Part shown: positions 12,919 to 13,194 of the stretch, in pieces
How positions within the stretch are numbered: position 1 is the stretch's first letter
Layout: the number at the start of each line of letters is the position of its first letter
Assembly (NCBI GenBank): GCA_016181565.1
Contig: JACOZA010000071.1
Location: forward strand, 1-13,194
Length of the DNA stretch: 13,194 nt
Source: Candidatus Sungiibacteriota bacterium
GTDB lineage: Bacteria > Patescibacteriota > Minisyncoccia > Sungbacterales > JACQCQ01
Direction: 5' to 3'
The notes under the pieces: generated by a model
What the model saw: the letters and a program-made list of their open reading frames with translations, nothing else
What the model was told of the DNA's origin: nothing
The model's database searches: none
Translations under genes and position numbers: made by a program

Positions 12919-13194
12919 CTATAATACTCTATTCTTTCGATCTAAAAAACTCTGCAAGATCAAGGCTGCGGCGGCGGCATCAACATTTTTGGCCGAATGC
13001 TTTTGGGCGATTTTGGTTGTCAGTGTCTCATCCTGCAATATGACAGGCAGCTTGCAAGCCTTCTCCAGCTCACGTGCCACAGACAATATTTCTTCTCGCA
13101 GGCTGGCATCCATCCCCGCAATAATCCTGGGGAGACCGATGACGATGGCGCCCACGCCCTCGCGCTTGGCCATGCCGCAGATCTTTAACGCCAA
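12919..13194 (-). CDS. ruvX: RuvX/YqgF-family putative Holliday junction resolvase, C-terminal part (cut by window edge)
   Basis: 91 residues, open to the right edge; about 50 N-terminal residues, including the first catalytic Asp, lie outside. Visible motifs are AIVIGLPRIIAGMDASLREE (family VVGLPxxxDG), LPVILQDETLTT (family DERLTT) and VDAAAAALILQSFLD with the second acidic residue. This RNase H-fold family matures the 16S rRNA 5' end in E. coli and is annotated as an anti-termination or Holliday-junction nuclease. The TTG at 13194 is not a true start, only the first codon in the window. It probably heads, or is an early gene of, the minus-strand operon; the GT2 gene follows within 2-5 nt. 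Confidence 0.9.
   Translation of the reverse strand: MALKICGMAKREGVGAIVIGLPRIIAGMDASLREEILSVARELEKACKLPVILQDETLTTKIAQKHSAKNVDAAAAALILQSFLDRKNRVL

Overview
The window looks like a chromosomal segment of a Candidate Phyla Radiation (Patescibacteria, probably Parcubacteria-like) bacterium. Genes are tightly packed, often overlapping and weakly Shine-Dalgarno-led. Gene content is typical of small fermentative cells: glycolytic enzymes, cell-envelope export and glycosylation. UGA is used as a normal stop (for example in the RNase HI, GT2 and GalT genes), so the code is standard and not the Gracilibacteria/SR1 variant. The lineage is inferred from style and content; no marker gene was compared.

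Layout, left to right. (1) 1-2993, minus strand: the N-terminal part of the lipid II flippase MurJ, cut by the left edge, preceded by a large O-antigen-ligase-like membrane protein with a TPR tail. (2) About 3146-4117, plus strand: an RNase P RNA gene (rnpB) with a consensus sigma70-type promoter and an intrinsic terminator shared with the convergent ABC transporter gene. (3) 4170-5930, minus: an ABC exporter with its own promoter. (4) 5985-9027, minus: an apparent operon pgk - PD-(D/E)XK nuclease - RNase HI - SGNH hydrolase. (5) 9066-10313, plus: a type II NADH-dehydrogenase-like flavoprotein, divergent from pgk. (6) 10310-13194, minus: a compact cluster ruvX (partial) - GT2 glycosyltransferase - galT-like - tpiA, with overlapping or nearly touching genes.

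The outstanding object is rnpB. All core elements can be traced (P1, P2, P4 with the bulged U, P5, P10-P15, P18), but the RNA is about 970 nt instead of the usual 350-400 nt. The extra length is five long hairpin modules at peripheral helix positions: P3, two in the P7-P9 region, P16/P17 and P19. Removing them leaves a core of roughly 340 nt. Three modules are copies of one 100-125 nt repeat. All five share one plan: a 15-nt palindrome (6-bp stem, 3-nt loop), a long imperfect hairpin built of short iterated words, then a second 15-nt palindrome whose triloop is complementary to the first. This resembles a family of palindromic elements that has invaded one essential RNA, comparable in outline to BIME/REP elements, Rickettsia palindromic elements and rRNA intervening sequences. 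I know of no description of such a family in rnpB, but I could not search.

Functionally, the protein genes combine lower glycolysis (pgk, tpiA), NADH reoxidation or electron transfer (NDH-2-like), sugar-nucleotide and polyprenyl-sugar metabolism (galT-like, GT2, O-antigen ligase, MurJ, ABC exporter) and nucleic-acid maintenance (RNase HI, PD-(D/E)XK nuclease, RuvX, RNase P).
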